From contig DGUD01000068.1 in assembly GCA_002393865.1 (NCBI GenBank), positions 1-5,962 on the forward strand: a stretch of 5,962 nt of DNA, in the 5' to 3' direction. Below are positions 1-5,727 of this stretch, in pieces (position 1 is the stretch's first letter; each line of letters starts with the position of its first letter). Below the pieces are notes generated by a model. That model was given only the letters and a program-made list of their open reading frames with translations. It was not told where the DNA came from and searched no databases. The stretch is from Treponema sp. UBA4319. GTDB taxonomy: Bacteria > Spirochaetota > Spirochaetia > Treponematales > Treponemataceae. The position numbers were made by a program, and so were the translations under genes.

Positions 1-122
1 AAAAGACCGCGCCCCCGCAGCAAGGCTTACGCTGCAAGCCAAAGCATTACCACAAAAGGAATTACAGCCAGACATAAGTATAACACAAGGCGCGGAAAAT
101 AGCTAGCCGTCAAGGGCGCTTT
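1..122. other. Left-edge stretch with no confident gene
   Basis: No gene can be assigned here. All three rightward frames are open from the window edge for a short way, with stops near 75-106, so the tail of a rightward gene cannot be excluded. On the minus strand a 28-codon frame (27-113, TTG start, no Shine-Dalgarno) encodes a strongly hydrophobic run, LVLYLCLAVIPFVV, that looks like a signal peptide or a single membrane helix. It loosely resembles the signal peptide of the gene at 5228-5719. A second minus-strand frame starts at ATG 75 and stays open to the edge for 25 codons, but its product is cysteine-rich and unlike a normal N terminus. A -35-like TTGACG (108-113) and a TATACT box (77-82) lie on the minus strand, 25 nt apart, too far for a normal promoter. 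Confidence 0.3.
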
Positions 123-357
123 TCAGGGATTCAGCATGAAAACAAAAATGCGCTCCCAGCGGAAAAACACCCGGACTGCCTGTTGCACGCTTCGCTTTGC
201 AAATGGCAGCCCGGGTGTTTTTCCGCTTCCGCGCATTTTTTATGTTGAATCCTTGGCTTTTGTAGCATAAAAAAGAAATTCATCTTAAAACAGTTTACAT
301 GATTTACCAATACCGCGTCCGTCTTCAGATAAAATACATCTCATGCTGAAGCCCTGC
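123..357. repeat. Palindromic intergenic repeat element, copy 1 (complete)
   Basis: This is a 235-bp element bounded by a 17-bp end sequence: GCAGGGCTTCAGCATGA-like at 123-139 (two mismatches) and its exact inverse at 341-357. Positions 124-269 match 5768-5913 without gaps, with about 12 differences by eye, including 40 identical bases at 130-169 and 27 at 183-209. Weaker similarity continues to at least 318, where the second copy leaves the window. The core 124-255 is a nested inverted repeat. The outer arms CAGGGATTCAGCAT / ATGTTGAATCCTTG and ATGCGC / GCGCAT enclose inner arms AGCGGAAAAACACCCGG / CCGGGTGTTTTTCCGCT. The tip contains TTGCA...TGCAA around GCTTCGC. No protein is encoded and no clear target-site duplication is visible. 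It lies just upstream of the nitroreductase promoter. A MITE-like element, a structured RNA or a regulatory repeat are all possible. Confidence 0.85.
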
Positions 358-369
358 TTACACACTCGC

Positions 370-398
370 TGGACAAATTCCCCCGAATAAATTACCAT
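370..398 (+). promoter_or_regulatory. Promoter for the nitroreductase gene
   Basis: A -35 TGGACA (370-375, five of six to TTGACA) is separated by exactly 17 nt from a -10 TACCAT (393-398, four of six to TATAAT). Transcription would be expected about 7 nt after the -10 box, that is at about position 405, which is the A of the ATG. The mRNA would then be leaderless. The -35 box begins 12 nt after the end of repeat copy 1. This is a consensus match by eye only. Confidence 0.5.
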
Positions 399-404
399 AG
401 AATC

Positions 405-962
405 ATGGAAACCTTTAAGACCATAGAAGCCCGCAAGAGCGTGCGCCGCTACCTTGACAAGCCGGTGGAAGACAACAGCATCAACAAGATCGTACAGGCC
501 GGAACGATGGCGGCCTCGTCCGCAAAGCTGCACTTTACCGTCATCACGAACCATGATGTCCTTGCCGCCGTGGCGGAAGAGACAAAGCGGCGCTTCCTTG
601 CTTCGGGGAACAACTTTCTGGTGCAGACGGCATCGGTCGCAGGTTTCAACGCACTGTACCGGGCACCGCTCCTTATCGTCGTCTCCGCGCTGAAAGGGGC
701 ATCCAGCAAAATGCTTGCCGCCAACAATATCGCCAGCGCCGCGTGCGCCGCCCAGAACATGATGCTGGCCGCCACGGATTTGCGGCTCGGCAGCTGCTAC
801 CTGTACGGTCCCTCGCTCGCATTCGAGCAGCAGGCCATACGGCGGATGGCGGGAATCGCCGTGGAGGACGAGGTGCTCGCCTGCGTCGTCTTCGGGCACA
901 CGGACGACACCTCCCCCCACACCCCGCGGCCGCCCGCAAGCAACGTGCGCTACTGCAGGTAG
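405..962 (+). CDS. Nitroreductase-family FMN-dependent oxidoreductase
   Basis: This 185-residue protein has the normal size and pattern of small single-domain nitroreductases, cytoplasmic homodimers that use FMN and NAD(P)H to reduce nitro-compounds, quinones or flavin-like substrates. The N-terminal RKSVRRY (residues 10-16) is the FMN-phosphate-binding motif. NIASAACAAQNMMLAATDLRLGSCYL (about 108-133) is the conserved central helix and following loop, and VLACVVFGH (157-165) is the usual late beta-strand. The segment that in many relatives reads APSxxNxQPW is here GTMAASSAKLHFTVIT, so that part of the pocket is divergent. The start is well fixed: the frame is open upstream only to a TAA at 330-332, with no ATG, GTG or TTG between. 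There is no Shine-Dalgarno and the -10 box is 6 nt from the ATG. The natural substrate cannot be told. No clear rightward terminator follows. Confidence 0.88.
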   Translation: METFKTIEARKSVRRYLDKPVEDNSINKIVQAGTMAASSAKLHFTVITNHDVLAAVAEETKRRFLASGNNFLVQTASVAGFNALYRAPLLIVVSALKGASSKMLAANNIASAACAAQNMMLAATDLRLGSCYLYGPSLAFEQQAIRRMAGIAVEDEVLACVVFGHTDDTSPHTPRPPASNVRYCR

Positions 963-1002
963 CAGCGCAATATCCGCGCCGCAGCACCAGCCGCCGTAAA
1001 AA

Positions 1003-1026
1003 TGCCGCCAGAGCGGTGCGGCGGCA
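1003..1026 (-). terminator. Terminator-like hairpin on the minus strand, without an upstream gene
   Basis: A perfect 7-bp stem TGCCGCC / GGCGGCA encloses a 10-nt loop. Read on the minus strand it is followed immediately by TTTTTA, the classic form of a Rho-independent terminator. On the plus strand no T-run follows, so it would not end the nitroreductase mRNA efficiently. No minus-strand gene lies between here and 3640. Confidence 0.4.
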
Positions 1027-1067
1027 GATGGGCTCCCGCCGGAATCAAATACCCTTCCCGCCGGGGC

Positions 1068-1096
1068 TTCCCGGAATTCGCGTTCCGTGCTATACT
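1068..1096 (+). promoter_or_regulatory. Extended -10 promoter for the secreted protein gene
   Basis: TATACT (1091-1096, five of six to TATAAT) is preceded by TGC (1088-1090), forming an extended -10 element. At 17-nt spacing the -35 position reads TTCCCG (1068-1073), which is poor, as is common with extended -10 promoters. The expected start near 1103 would give a leader of about 35 nt that includes the Shine-Dalgarno at 1123-1129. Confidence 0.45.
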
Positions 1097-1137
1097 AAAG
1101 CCATCCTGAAAACGCCCTTGCCGGGAGGAACAACACT

Positions 1138-1683
1138 ATGCGCAGATTTTCTTGCATCCTGCTCGCCGTGCTTGCCCTGGCGTATGCCACAGCGCAGCCG
1201 CAAGGCGGCGGAGCATTCGACATCGACGACTTCCATGAGAACCCCTTTGCCGCACGGGACTTCTTTCCCGACACATTCGCCTCCTCCGCGGAGCTGGAGC
1301 GCTATTACCGCGGCAGCTTTGTGCCTGCCGGGCGGACGGAGCTGGCGAACAAGTACACGGCGGGGCAGACGGACGTGCGCGTGCGGCTTGACGGCGACGG
1401 CATCAGCCTCTGGTACTACTGCATCGGCGGCACGGGGACATGCTACCTTGAGCTTGCGACGCTGGAGCCCGGCAGGACGGACAAGCTGAAATACCCGTTT
1501 GCCGCCGGTATGCTGGAACCTGATATCATCAGGATATGCGGCTCCCAGTTCCACAAGAACCAGCACGAACGGAACTACGAGCTCTGCTTTCAGGATCCGA
1601 TGGGGCTTGCCTCCGTCCACTTTCTCTTCAACAACCGCACGCGCAGGCTTACAAGCATCGACCTGTGGTATTACATCGAATAG
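1138..1683 (+). CDS. Secreted protein of unknown function
   Basis: I do not recognise the family. The 181-residue product opens with a clear Sec signal peptide: MRR, a hydrophobic core FSCILLAVLALAYA, and a probable signal peptidase I site after ATA (residue 19) or AYA (residue 17). The mature part, about 160 residues, is rich in aromatic and charged residues and ends in LTSIDLWYYIE. Four cysteines remain after cleavage (95, 102, 134, 150), enough for two disulfides in the periplasm. The WYYCIGGTGTCYLEL segment (92-106) and the late strand SVHFLFNNRTRRLTSIDLWYY look like beta-structure. No lipobox is seen, since Cys6 lies too early. The start is supported by the Shine-Dalgarno GGGAGGA (1123-1129), 8 nt from the ATG, and by the signal peptide itself. 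A 248-residue frame through 743-1489 and a 220-residue minus-strand frame overlap this gene but lack such support. Confidence 0.8.
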   Translation: MRRFSCILLAVLALAYATAQPQGGGAFDIDDFHENPFAARDFFPDTFASSAELERYYRGSFVPAGRTELANKYTAGQTDVRVRLDGDGISLWYYCIGGTGTCYLELATLEPGRTDKLKYPFAAGMLEPDIIRICGSQFHKNQHERNYELCFQDPMGLASVHFLFNNRTRRLTSIDLWYYIE

Positions 1684-1702
1684 CACCTGCGCAGGCCACG
1701 GC

Positions 1703-1731
1703 TTGAAAAATTCGCTTTTTATCGGTATTTT
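1703..1731 (+). promoter_or_regulatory. Promoter for the acyl-CoA synthetase gene
   Basis: TTGAAA (1703-1708) and TATTTT (1726-1731) are separated by 17 nt in an AT-rich island just after the stop codon of the secreted protein gene. Transcription would start near 1738 and give a leader of about 117 nt that begins with the inverted repeat at 1745-1774. Confidence 0.45.
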
Positions 1732-1744
1732 TACGGGATGAGCT

Positions 1745-1774
1745 AGTCTCAAAACCCGTCTGGCTTTTGAGACT
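1745..1774 (+). promoter_or_regulatory. 10-bp perfect inverted repeat in the synthetase leader
   Basis: AGTCTCAAAA (1745-1754) and TTTTGAGACT (1765-1774) are perfect inverse copies separated by 10 nt. They lie just downstream of the expected start of the synthetase transcript. No T-run follows on either strand, so this is not a standard terminator. It could be an operator for a dimeric repressor or a 5' mRNA stem-loop. The two cannot be distinguished from sequence alone. Confidence 0.5.
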
Positions 1775-1854
1775 CCCTCGACGGAAAAGCTACTCGCGGC
1801 GGCTGCAACTTTTCTGCGGCGACGGTGTCTGATAGTGCATGGAGGTCAGGACGT

Positions 1855-3558
1855 ATGAATCTGCTGAACGAATTCGTCAGGGATTTTAAAGAATATGATA
1901 ATTATGACGAGGTAAAAAAGAACTTCGAGCTGAAAATTCCGGAGGAATTCAATTTTCCCTACGACGTTGTGGACAGATACGCGCAGCTTGCGCCGGAAAA
2001 ACGCGCGCTTGTGTGGTGCGATGACAGCGGGGAAGAGCACAGCTTTACATTCAGGCAGATTTCAGAGGATTCCCAGCGGGCAGCAAATTTCCTGAGCGCC
2101 CACGGCATCAAGAAAGGCGACTTCGTTATGCTCATCCTCCGCCGCCGCTACGAATTCTGGTGGTTCATCCTTGCCCTGCACCGCATCGGGGCAGTCACCG
2201 TGCCCGCCACCGACCAGCTGCTCCAGAGCGATATAGAATACCGCACGGACGCAGCCCCCATCAGGATGATTATCTCCTACGACAATCCCCATGTGCAGGA
2301 GCAGATAGAGCGCGCCATGCCCGCCTCCCCCTATGTAAAGGAGCTGGTGACCGTGGGGCAGGCTCGGCAGGGCTGGACGGAATTCTACCGCGAGTACGGC
2401 GCGCTCTCCCCGTCCTTCCCGCGCCCGCAGGGAGAGGCACAGGTGCACAACGACGACATCTCGCTTACCTATTTTACCTCCGGCACATCCGGCTACCCCA
2501 AGATGGTCCAGCACAACTTTCTGTACCCGCTGGGGCACATCACGACGGCAAAATACTGGCAGAACGTGCAGGACGACGGACTTCACCTGACAGTCGCGGA
2601 AACCGGCTGGGCAAAAACCATGTGGGGCAAGCTCTACGGCCAGTGGCTCTGCGGCTCGGCGATATTCGTCTACGACCTCAAGCAGTTCAACGCGGACGCG
2701 CTGCTCAGAAAGATGGAGCATTACAAAGTCACGTCCTTCTGCGCGCCGCCCACCGTCTACCGCTTCCTTGTGCGGCAGGACTTATCAAAATACGACCTCT
2801 CCAGCGTCTCCTACTATGCGACCGCGGGCGAGGCGCTGAACCCGGAGGTATACAGCATCTTCCTGCGCAAGACCGGCAAAAAAATCCATGAAGGCTACGG
2901 GCAGACGGAAACCCCCATCCTCATCGGGAATTTCGTGGGCGTGGAACCGCGCCCCGGCTCAATGGGCAAGGCGGCGCCCGGATTCGACATAGACATCAGC
3001 GACGGCGACGGCAACAGCGTTCCTACGGGAGAGACGGGGGAAATCGTCATCCGGCTCAGCAAGGGCAAACCCTGCGGCGTCATGAAAGGCTACTACAAGA
3101 ACGACGAGGGCACGGAGCGGGTTTTTGGCGGCGGCATCTTCCACACCGGGGACACCGCGCACATGGACGCGGACGGCTACATCTATTTTGAGGGCAGGAA
3201 CGACGACGTCATAAAGAGCTCCGGTTACCGGGTAAGCCCCTTTGAGGTAGAAAGCATCCTCATGGAGCACCCGGCAGTCCTGGAATGCGCGGTAACGGGC
3301 ATCCCCGACGAACGTCGCGGGCAGCTCATCAAGGCAACCATAAAGCTGTCGCCCGGATACAGCGCATCCCCGGAGCTGGAGACGGACATTCTCTCCTATG
3401 CCCGCGAGCACACGGCGATGTACAAAGTTCCGCGCAAAGTGGAATTCGTCAAGGAGCTTCCCAAAACCATCAGCGGAAAAATCCAGCGCGAAAAAATCCG
3501 CGAGCGGGATCTTGCCCGCATAAAGATGATGAAGCTCCACGCAAACCGCGTGGTCTAA
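1855..3558 (+). CDS. AMP-forming acyl-CoA synthetase (medium-chain type)
   Basis: This 567-residue cytoplasmic enzyme of the ANL (adenylate-forming) superfamily should activate a carboxylic acid with ATP to an acyl-adenylate and then form acyl-CoA. The large N-terminal domain carries the P-loop YFTSGTSGYPK (206-216), the ETGWAKTMWGKLYGQW segment (249-264) typical of acetyl- and medium-chain synthetases, and the EGYGQTET adenine motif (346-353). TGD (431-433) and the FEGR arginine (448) bind ATP ribose. The C-terminal domain has the VIKSSGYRVSPFEVE motif (452-466) and PKTISGK with the catalytic Lys542, so all key residues are present. The ATG at 1855 is preferred over an in-frame GTG at 1825, because GGAGGT (1841-1846) lies 8 nt before it. 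Overall it resembles medium-chain or butyrate-type enzymes more than true acetyl-CoA synthetase, which is longer. The exact acid is not predictable. Confidence 0.93.
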   Translation: MNLLNEFVRDFKEYDNYDEVKKNFELKIPEEFNFPYDVVDRYAQLAPEKRALVWCDDSGEEHSFTFRQISEDSQRAANFLSAHGIKKGDFVMLILRRRYEFWWFILALHRIGAVTVPATDQLLQSDIEYRTDAAPIRMIISYDNPHVQEQIERAMPASPYVKELVTVGQARQGWTEFYREYGALSPSFPRPQGEAQVHNDDISLTYFTSGTSGYPKMVQHNFLYPLGHITTAKYWQNVQDDGLHLTVAETGWAKTMWGKLYGQWLCGSAIFVYDLKQFNADALLRKMEHYKVTSFCAPPTVYRFLVRQDLSKYDLSSVSYYATAGEALNPEVYSIFLRKTGKKIHEGYGQTETPILIGNFVGVEPRPGSMGKAAPGFDIDISDGDGNSVPTGETGEIVIRLSKGKPCGVMKGYYKNDEGTERVFGGGIFHTGDTAHMDADGYIYFEGRNDDVIKSSGYRVSPFEVESILMEHPAVLECAVTGIPDERRGQLIKATIKLSPGYSASPELETDILSYAREHTAMYKVPRKVEFVKELPKTISGKIQREKIRERDLARIKMMKLHANRVV

Positions 3559-3596
3559 AAAAGCCTGCCGCCACGGCACTGCGCCACAGCGGCAGC
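3557..3596 (-). terminator. Rho-independent terminator of the aminopeptidase gene
   Basis: On the minus strand a 13-bp stem (arms 3583-3595 and 3565-3577, 5-nt loop) is followed by GC and six T (3557-3562). Three of the pairs are G-U wobbles in the minus-strand RNA but would be A-C mismatches in plus-strand RNA, so the structure is built for leftward transcripts. It lies 44 nt past the aminopeptidase stop. Its T-run overlaps the TAA stop codon of the convergent synthetase gene. Confidence 0.8.
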
Positions 3597-3598
3597 TT

Positions 3599-3618
3599 CG
3601 GGCGGAGCCTTCCGCCCG
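3599..3618 (+). terminator. Possible weak terminator of the synthetase gene
   Basis: CGGGCGG (3599-3605) and CCGCCCG (3612-3618) form a perfect 7-bp stem with a 6-nt loop, followed on the plus strand by CTTTCAATT. The T-tract is short and interrupted, so efficiency is doubtful. It is the only rightward candidate between the two convergent genes. Confidence 0.4.
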
Positions 3619-3639
3619 CTTTCAATTGAGAAAACCTGC

Positions 3640-4983
3640 TCAGTTCTTTGCGAGCGAGAGGAAGGCTTTGTAGGCGACGTAGGCCTGCCACAAATCCTCT
3701 TTTGCGGTGATTTCCCACGGGGCATGCATGCTCAGCACGGAAACCCCCGCGTCAATCACGTACATGCCGTATTTTGCGGCAAGGTAGGCGATAGTTCCGC
3801 CGCCGCCCTGGTCAACCTTCCCCAGCTCCGCCATCTGGTATTTTACCCCCGCAGCGTCAAGCACCGCGCGGAGCCGCGCAATGAATTCCGGGGAGGCGTC
3901 GCTCGCGCTGTACTTGCCGCGGGAACCCGTATACTTATTGAACACAATGCCCGCGCCAAGGAAGGACGCGTTGTCGTGGTCGTACAGGTCGCCGTTCATC
4001 GGGTCAAAGGCTGCGTTCACGTCGCTGGAAAGCATCGTGGAATTGTTCATGCAGCGGCGGACAGCCAGCTCCGAATAGTCGCCGAGCCGCGCGACGACTT
4101 CCGCGACCGCATTCTCAAAGAAATGGGAGGCCATGCCCGTCGCGCCCACGGAGCCAATCTCCTCTTTGTCCACGCACAGGCAGCAGGCGGTACGGGCAGC
4201 AGGCGCCGCATCAAGCAATGCCCGGAACGATGTGTATGCGCAGGCGCGGTCGTCCTGCCCGTAGGCAAGGACAAGCGAGCGGTCAAAGCCCAGATCGCGC
4301 GGCGCACCTGCCGGAACAACCTCCAGCTCGGCGGAGGCAAAGTCCGCCTCCTCTATGCCGTAGCTCTCTTTCAGCAGGGCAAGCACGGCCTTCTTCGCCT
4401 TGTCCTTCTCCTCCTTGTCGCCGCCGTTTTTGGGCGCAGGAATGCCGCTGCCGAGTATCAGGTCAAGGTTCTCGCCGGGAATAAAATCGGCGGCGCTCTC
4501 CTTCATCTGCTTCTGCGCAAGATGCGGCAGAATATCGGAGATGCAGAACACCGGGTCGCCCGGCTGCTCGCCGACGGACACTTTTACCGTGGAGCCGTCC
4601 TTCTTGCAGACGACGCCGTGGATGGAAAGCGGCATGGTAAGCCACTGATACTTTTTGATGCCCCCATAGTAGTGGGTATTCAGGTAGACGACATTCTCCT
4701 TCTCATACAGCGGGTTCTGCTTTACGTCGAGGCGGGGAGAATCGATGTGGGCGCCAAGGATATTCATGCCGCTCTCAATGCCGTCCGTGCCGATGCGGAA
4801 CAGCGCCACCGCCTTGCCGAATTTCGTGACGTAGACTTTGTCCCCCGCCTTGAGCGACTGCTGCGAGGCAATGTCCTTGTAGCCGTGCTGCTCTGCGAGC
4901 GCCACAATCTGCTCGCAGCACTCCCGTTCCGTCTTTCCTGCCGCAAGGAAGGCCTTGTAATCAGAAATAAGTGTTTCTTCCAT
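3640..4983 (-). CDS. apeA: M18 family metallo-aminopeptidase
   Basis: This 447-residue product matches the bacterial M18 aminopeptidase 1 type in length and motifs. The family members are cytoplasmic, usually oligomeric di-zinc exopeptidases that remove N-terminal residues from peptides. The metal and catalytic residues are all visible: GAHIDSPR (His79, Asp81), YGQDDR (bridging Asp244 or its neighbour), DKEEIGS (catalytic Glu274 and ligand Glu275), SSDVNAAF (Asp321) and SMHAPWE (His420). THYYGGIKKYQW (103-114), DPVFCISDILPHLA (143-156) and VDQGGGGTIA (390-399) are further family signatures. The ATG is supported by AGGAAG (4989-4994), 5 nt upstream. The gene converges on the synthetase gene and ends 44 nt before a strong terminator. 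The antisense strand also carries a long open frame (3724-5241), an artefact of GC-rich codons. The apeA symbol rests on motif resemblance only. Confidence 0.95.
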   Translation of the reverse strand: MEETLISDYKAFLAAGKTERECCEQIVALAEQHGYKDIASQQSLKAGDKVYVTKFGKAVALFRIGTDGIESGMNILGAHIDSPRLDVKQNPLYEKENVVYLNTHYYGGIKKYQWLTMPLSIHGVVCKKDGSTVKVSVGEQPGDPVFCISDILPHLAQKQMKESAADFIPGENLDLILGSGIPAPKNGGDKEEKDKAKKAVLALLKESYGIEEADFASAELEVVPAGAPRDLGFDRSLVLAYGQDDRACAYTSFRALLDAAPAARTACCLCVDKEEIGSVGATGMASHFFENAVAEVVARLGDYSELAVRRCMNNSTMLSSDVNAAFDPMNGDLYDHDNASFLGAGIVFNKYTGSRGKYSASDASPEFIARLRAVLDAAGVKYQMAELGKVDQGGGGTIAYLAAKYGMYVIDAGVSVLSMHAPWEITAKEDLWQAYVAYKAFLSLAKN

Positions 4984-5003
4984 ATTAACTTCCTGTATTT
5001 GAT

Positions 5004-5045
5004 GGCGGGCATCCTAAAAAAACAGCGTTCTTTAAAATGCCCGCC
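5004..5045 (-). promoter_or_regulatory. Inverted repeat around an AT-rich core upstream of apeA
   Basis: GGCGGGCAT (5004-5012) and ATGCCCGCC (5037-5045) are perfect 9-bp inverse copies separated by a 24-nt AT-rich core that contains seven consecutive A (5016-5022). The core is the best place for the apeA promoter. A -10-like TAGGAT lies on the minus strand at 5011-5016, overlapping the near arm, but its -35 match (CATTTT) is poor. The arrangement suits an operator flanking a promoter, or a stem-loop in the leader. It begins about 20 nt upstream of the ATG. Confidence 0.4.
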
Positions 5046-5192
5046 GGATTTCCACAATCGGCCTGTTCAGCCTTCAGCCGCAAAAGCACGCGCAGCCCAA
5101 AACGTCTCCTTATTCCCCAGAAACGCGACAAGACGGGGCATGCGCGCCCAGTCCCGGAAGAGGCAAGCGTGCCGCTCACAAAACTCCGCAGG

Positions 5193-5219
5193 TTCTGAAG
5201 GCGACCCGGATTTTCAGAA
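5193..5219 (-). terminator. Possible weak terminator after the 5228-5719 gene
   Basis: TTCTGAA and TTCAGAA form a 7-bp stem around a 13-nt loop, starting 9 nt past the stop codon of the leftward gene. On the minus strand the next T-run (TTTT) comes only 9 nt later, so this is a weak candidate. Apart from this, I see nothing in the remaining intergenic stretch 5046-5192. Confidence 0.25.
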
Positions 5220-5227
5220 GTTGAGCT

Positions 5228-5719
5228 TCATTTTATCTTAAGCGAGCTGATAATTTCCCGGAACGAATTCTCCCACAGGCCGTATGTTTCCGGCTGGGCG
5301 GCCGCAGTAATGCAATACACGGTCTTTCCTTTCTGGATGAACTTGCAGTACTCCATGACGGTGACATTGTTTATGGTTCCGTACACGACAATGTGGTCTT
5401 TCTCTGACTCTACAATCTGACAGCCGTCCAGATAGGACAAAAGGCTGGCCTTGAGCTCCACTATATAGGCATCCGCATCGGACTTGCTCTCCACCGTTCC
5501 CACGGTAATGCTCACGGACTCACGGAACTTGTCCCGCTGCACCTCCGGCGGATAGCATATCAGCAGCAATGCCGGGTTGTTCGGGATGCTCTGCGCATAC
5601 CATCCGAGCGGAAGCTCCAGCGTGATTTTGCCCACAGAAACCTTCATCGTGTCTTTTGCGGCAGCATAGGCCACAGGCAGCAAAATCAGGCAGACTAACA
5701 AGGCAAGAAACCGTTTCAT
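5228..5719 (-). CDS. Secreted small protein, possible PsbP/DcrB-like fold
   Basis: This 163-residue product begins with a Sec signal peptide, MKR plus the core FLALLVCLILLPVAYA, cleaved probably after AYA (residue 19). The mature part, about 144 residues, starts with KVSVGKITLELPLGWYAQS (26-44), a beta-hairpin followed by a Pro-Gly-Trp turn. It ends with a helix, WENSFREIISSLKIK. That layout is reminiscent of DcrB/DUF1795 and other PsbP-fold proteins, but the resemblance is by eye and could be wrong. Four cysteines (55, 100, 125, 136) lie in the mature part. The start is fixed: an in-frame TAA (5729-5731) sits four codons upstream with no start codon between. There is no Shine-Dalgarno, and the TATAAT box lies 8 nt before the ATG. 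Codon choice seems less GC-rich than in the neighbouring enzymes. Role unknown. Confidence 0.82.
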   Translation of the reverse strand: MKRFLALLVCLILLPVAYAAAKDTMKVSVGKITLELPLGWYAQSIPNNPALLLICYPPEVQRDKFRESVSITVGTVESKSDADAYIVELKASLLSYLDGCQIVESEKDHIVVYGTINNVTVMEYCKFIQKGKTVYCITAAAQPETYGLWENSFREIISSLKIK

Positions 5720-5727
5720 ACCATAGC

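Noticed and set aside
123..357. Integron attC site
   Set aside because: The palindromic shape fits, but I find no matching RYYYAAC / GTTRRRY core pair, and the genes between the copies face both ways.
743..1489. 248-codon frame overlapping the nitroreductase and the secreted protein gene
   Set aside because: The product is Arg/Ala-rich and conflicts with two genes that have family motifs or a signal peptide plus Shine-Dalgarno.
1738..1746. Minimal upstream reading frame ATG-AGC-TAG in the synthetase leader
   Set aside because: Two codons at the predicted transcript start are likely chance, and nothing else supports a regulatory uORF.
1090..1752. 220-codon minus-strand frame
   Set aside because: It is antisense to the secreted protein gene and has no Shine-Dalgarno, promoter or recognisable domain.
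1825..1854. GTG at 1825 as start of the synthetase
   Set aside because: The ATG at 1855 has GGAGGT at 8-nt spacing, and the extra ten residues do not resemble the family N terminus.
5105..5180. Possible decayed third copy of the repeat (ATGCGCGCCCAG, CAAGCGTGC)
   Set aside because: Only short stretches of 8-11 bases match and no hairpin arm is preserved, so chance cannot be excluded.
3724..5241. 505-codon open frame on the plus strand
   Set aside because: It lies antisense to the complete apeA gene, which has all family motifs. Its product is low in recognisable motifs and rich in Arg, Ala and Val, as expected for a GC-rich shadow.
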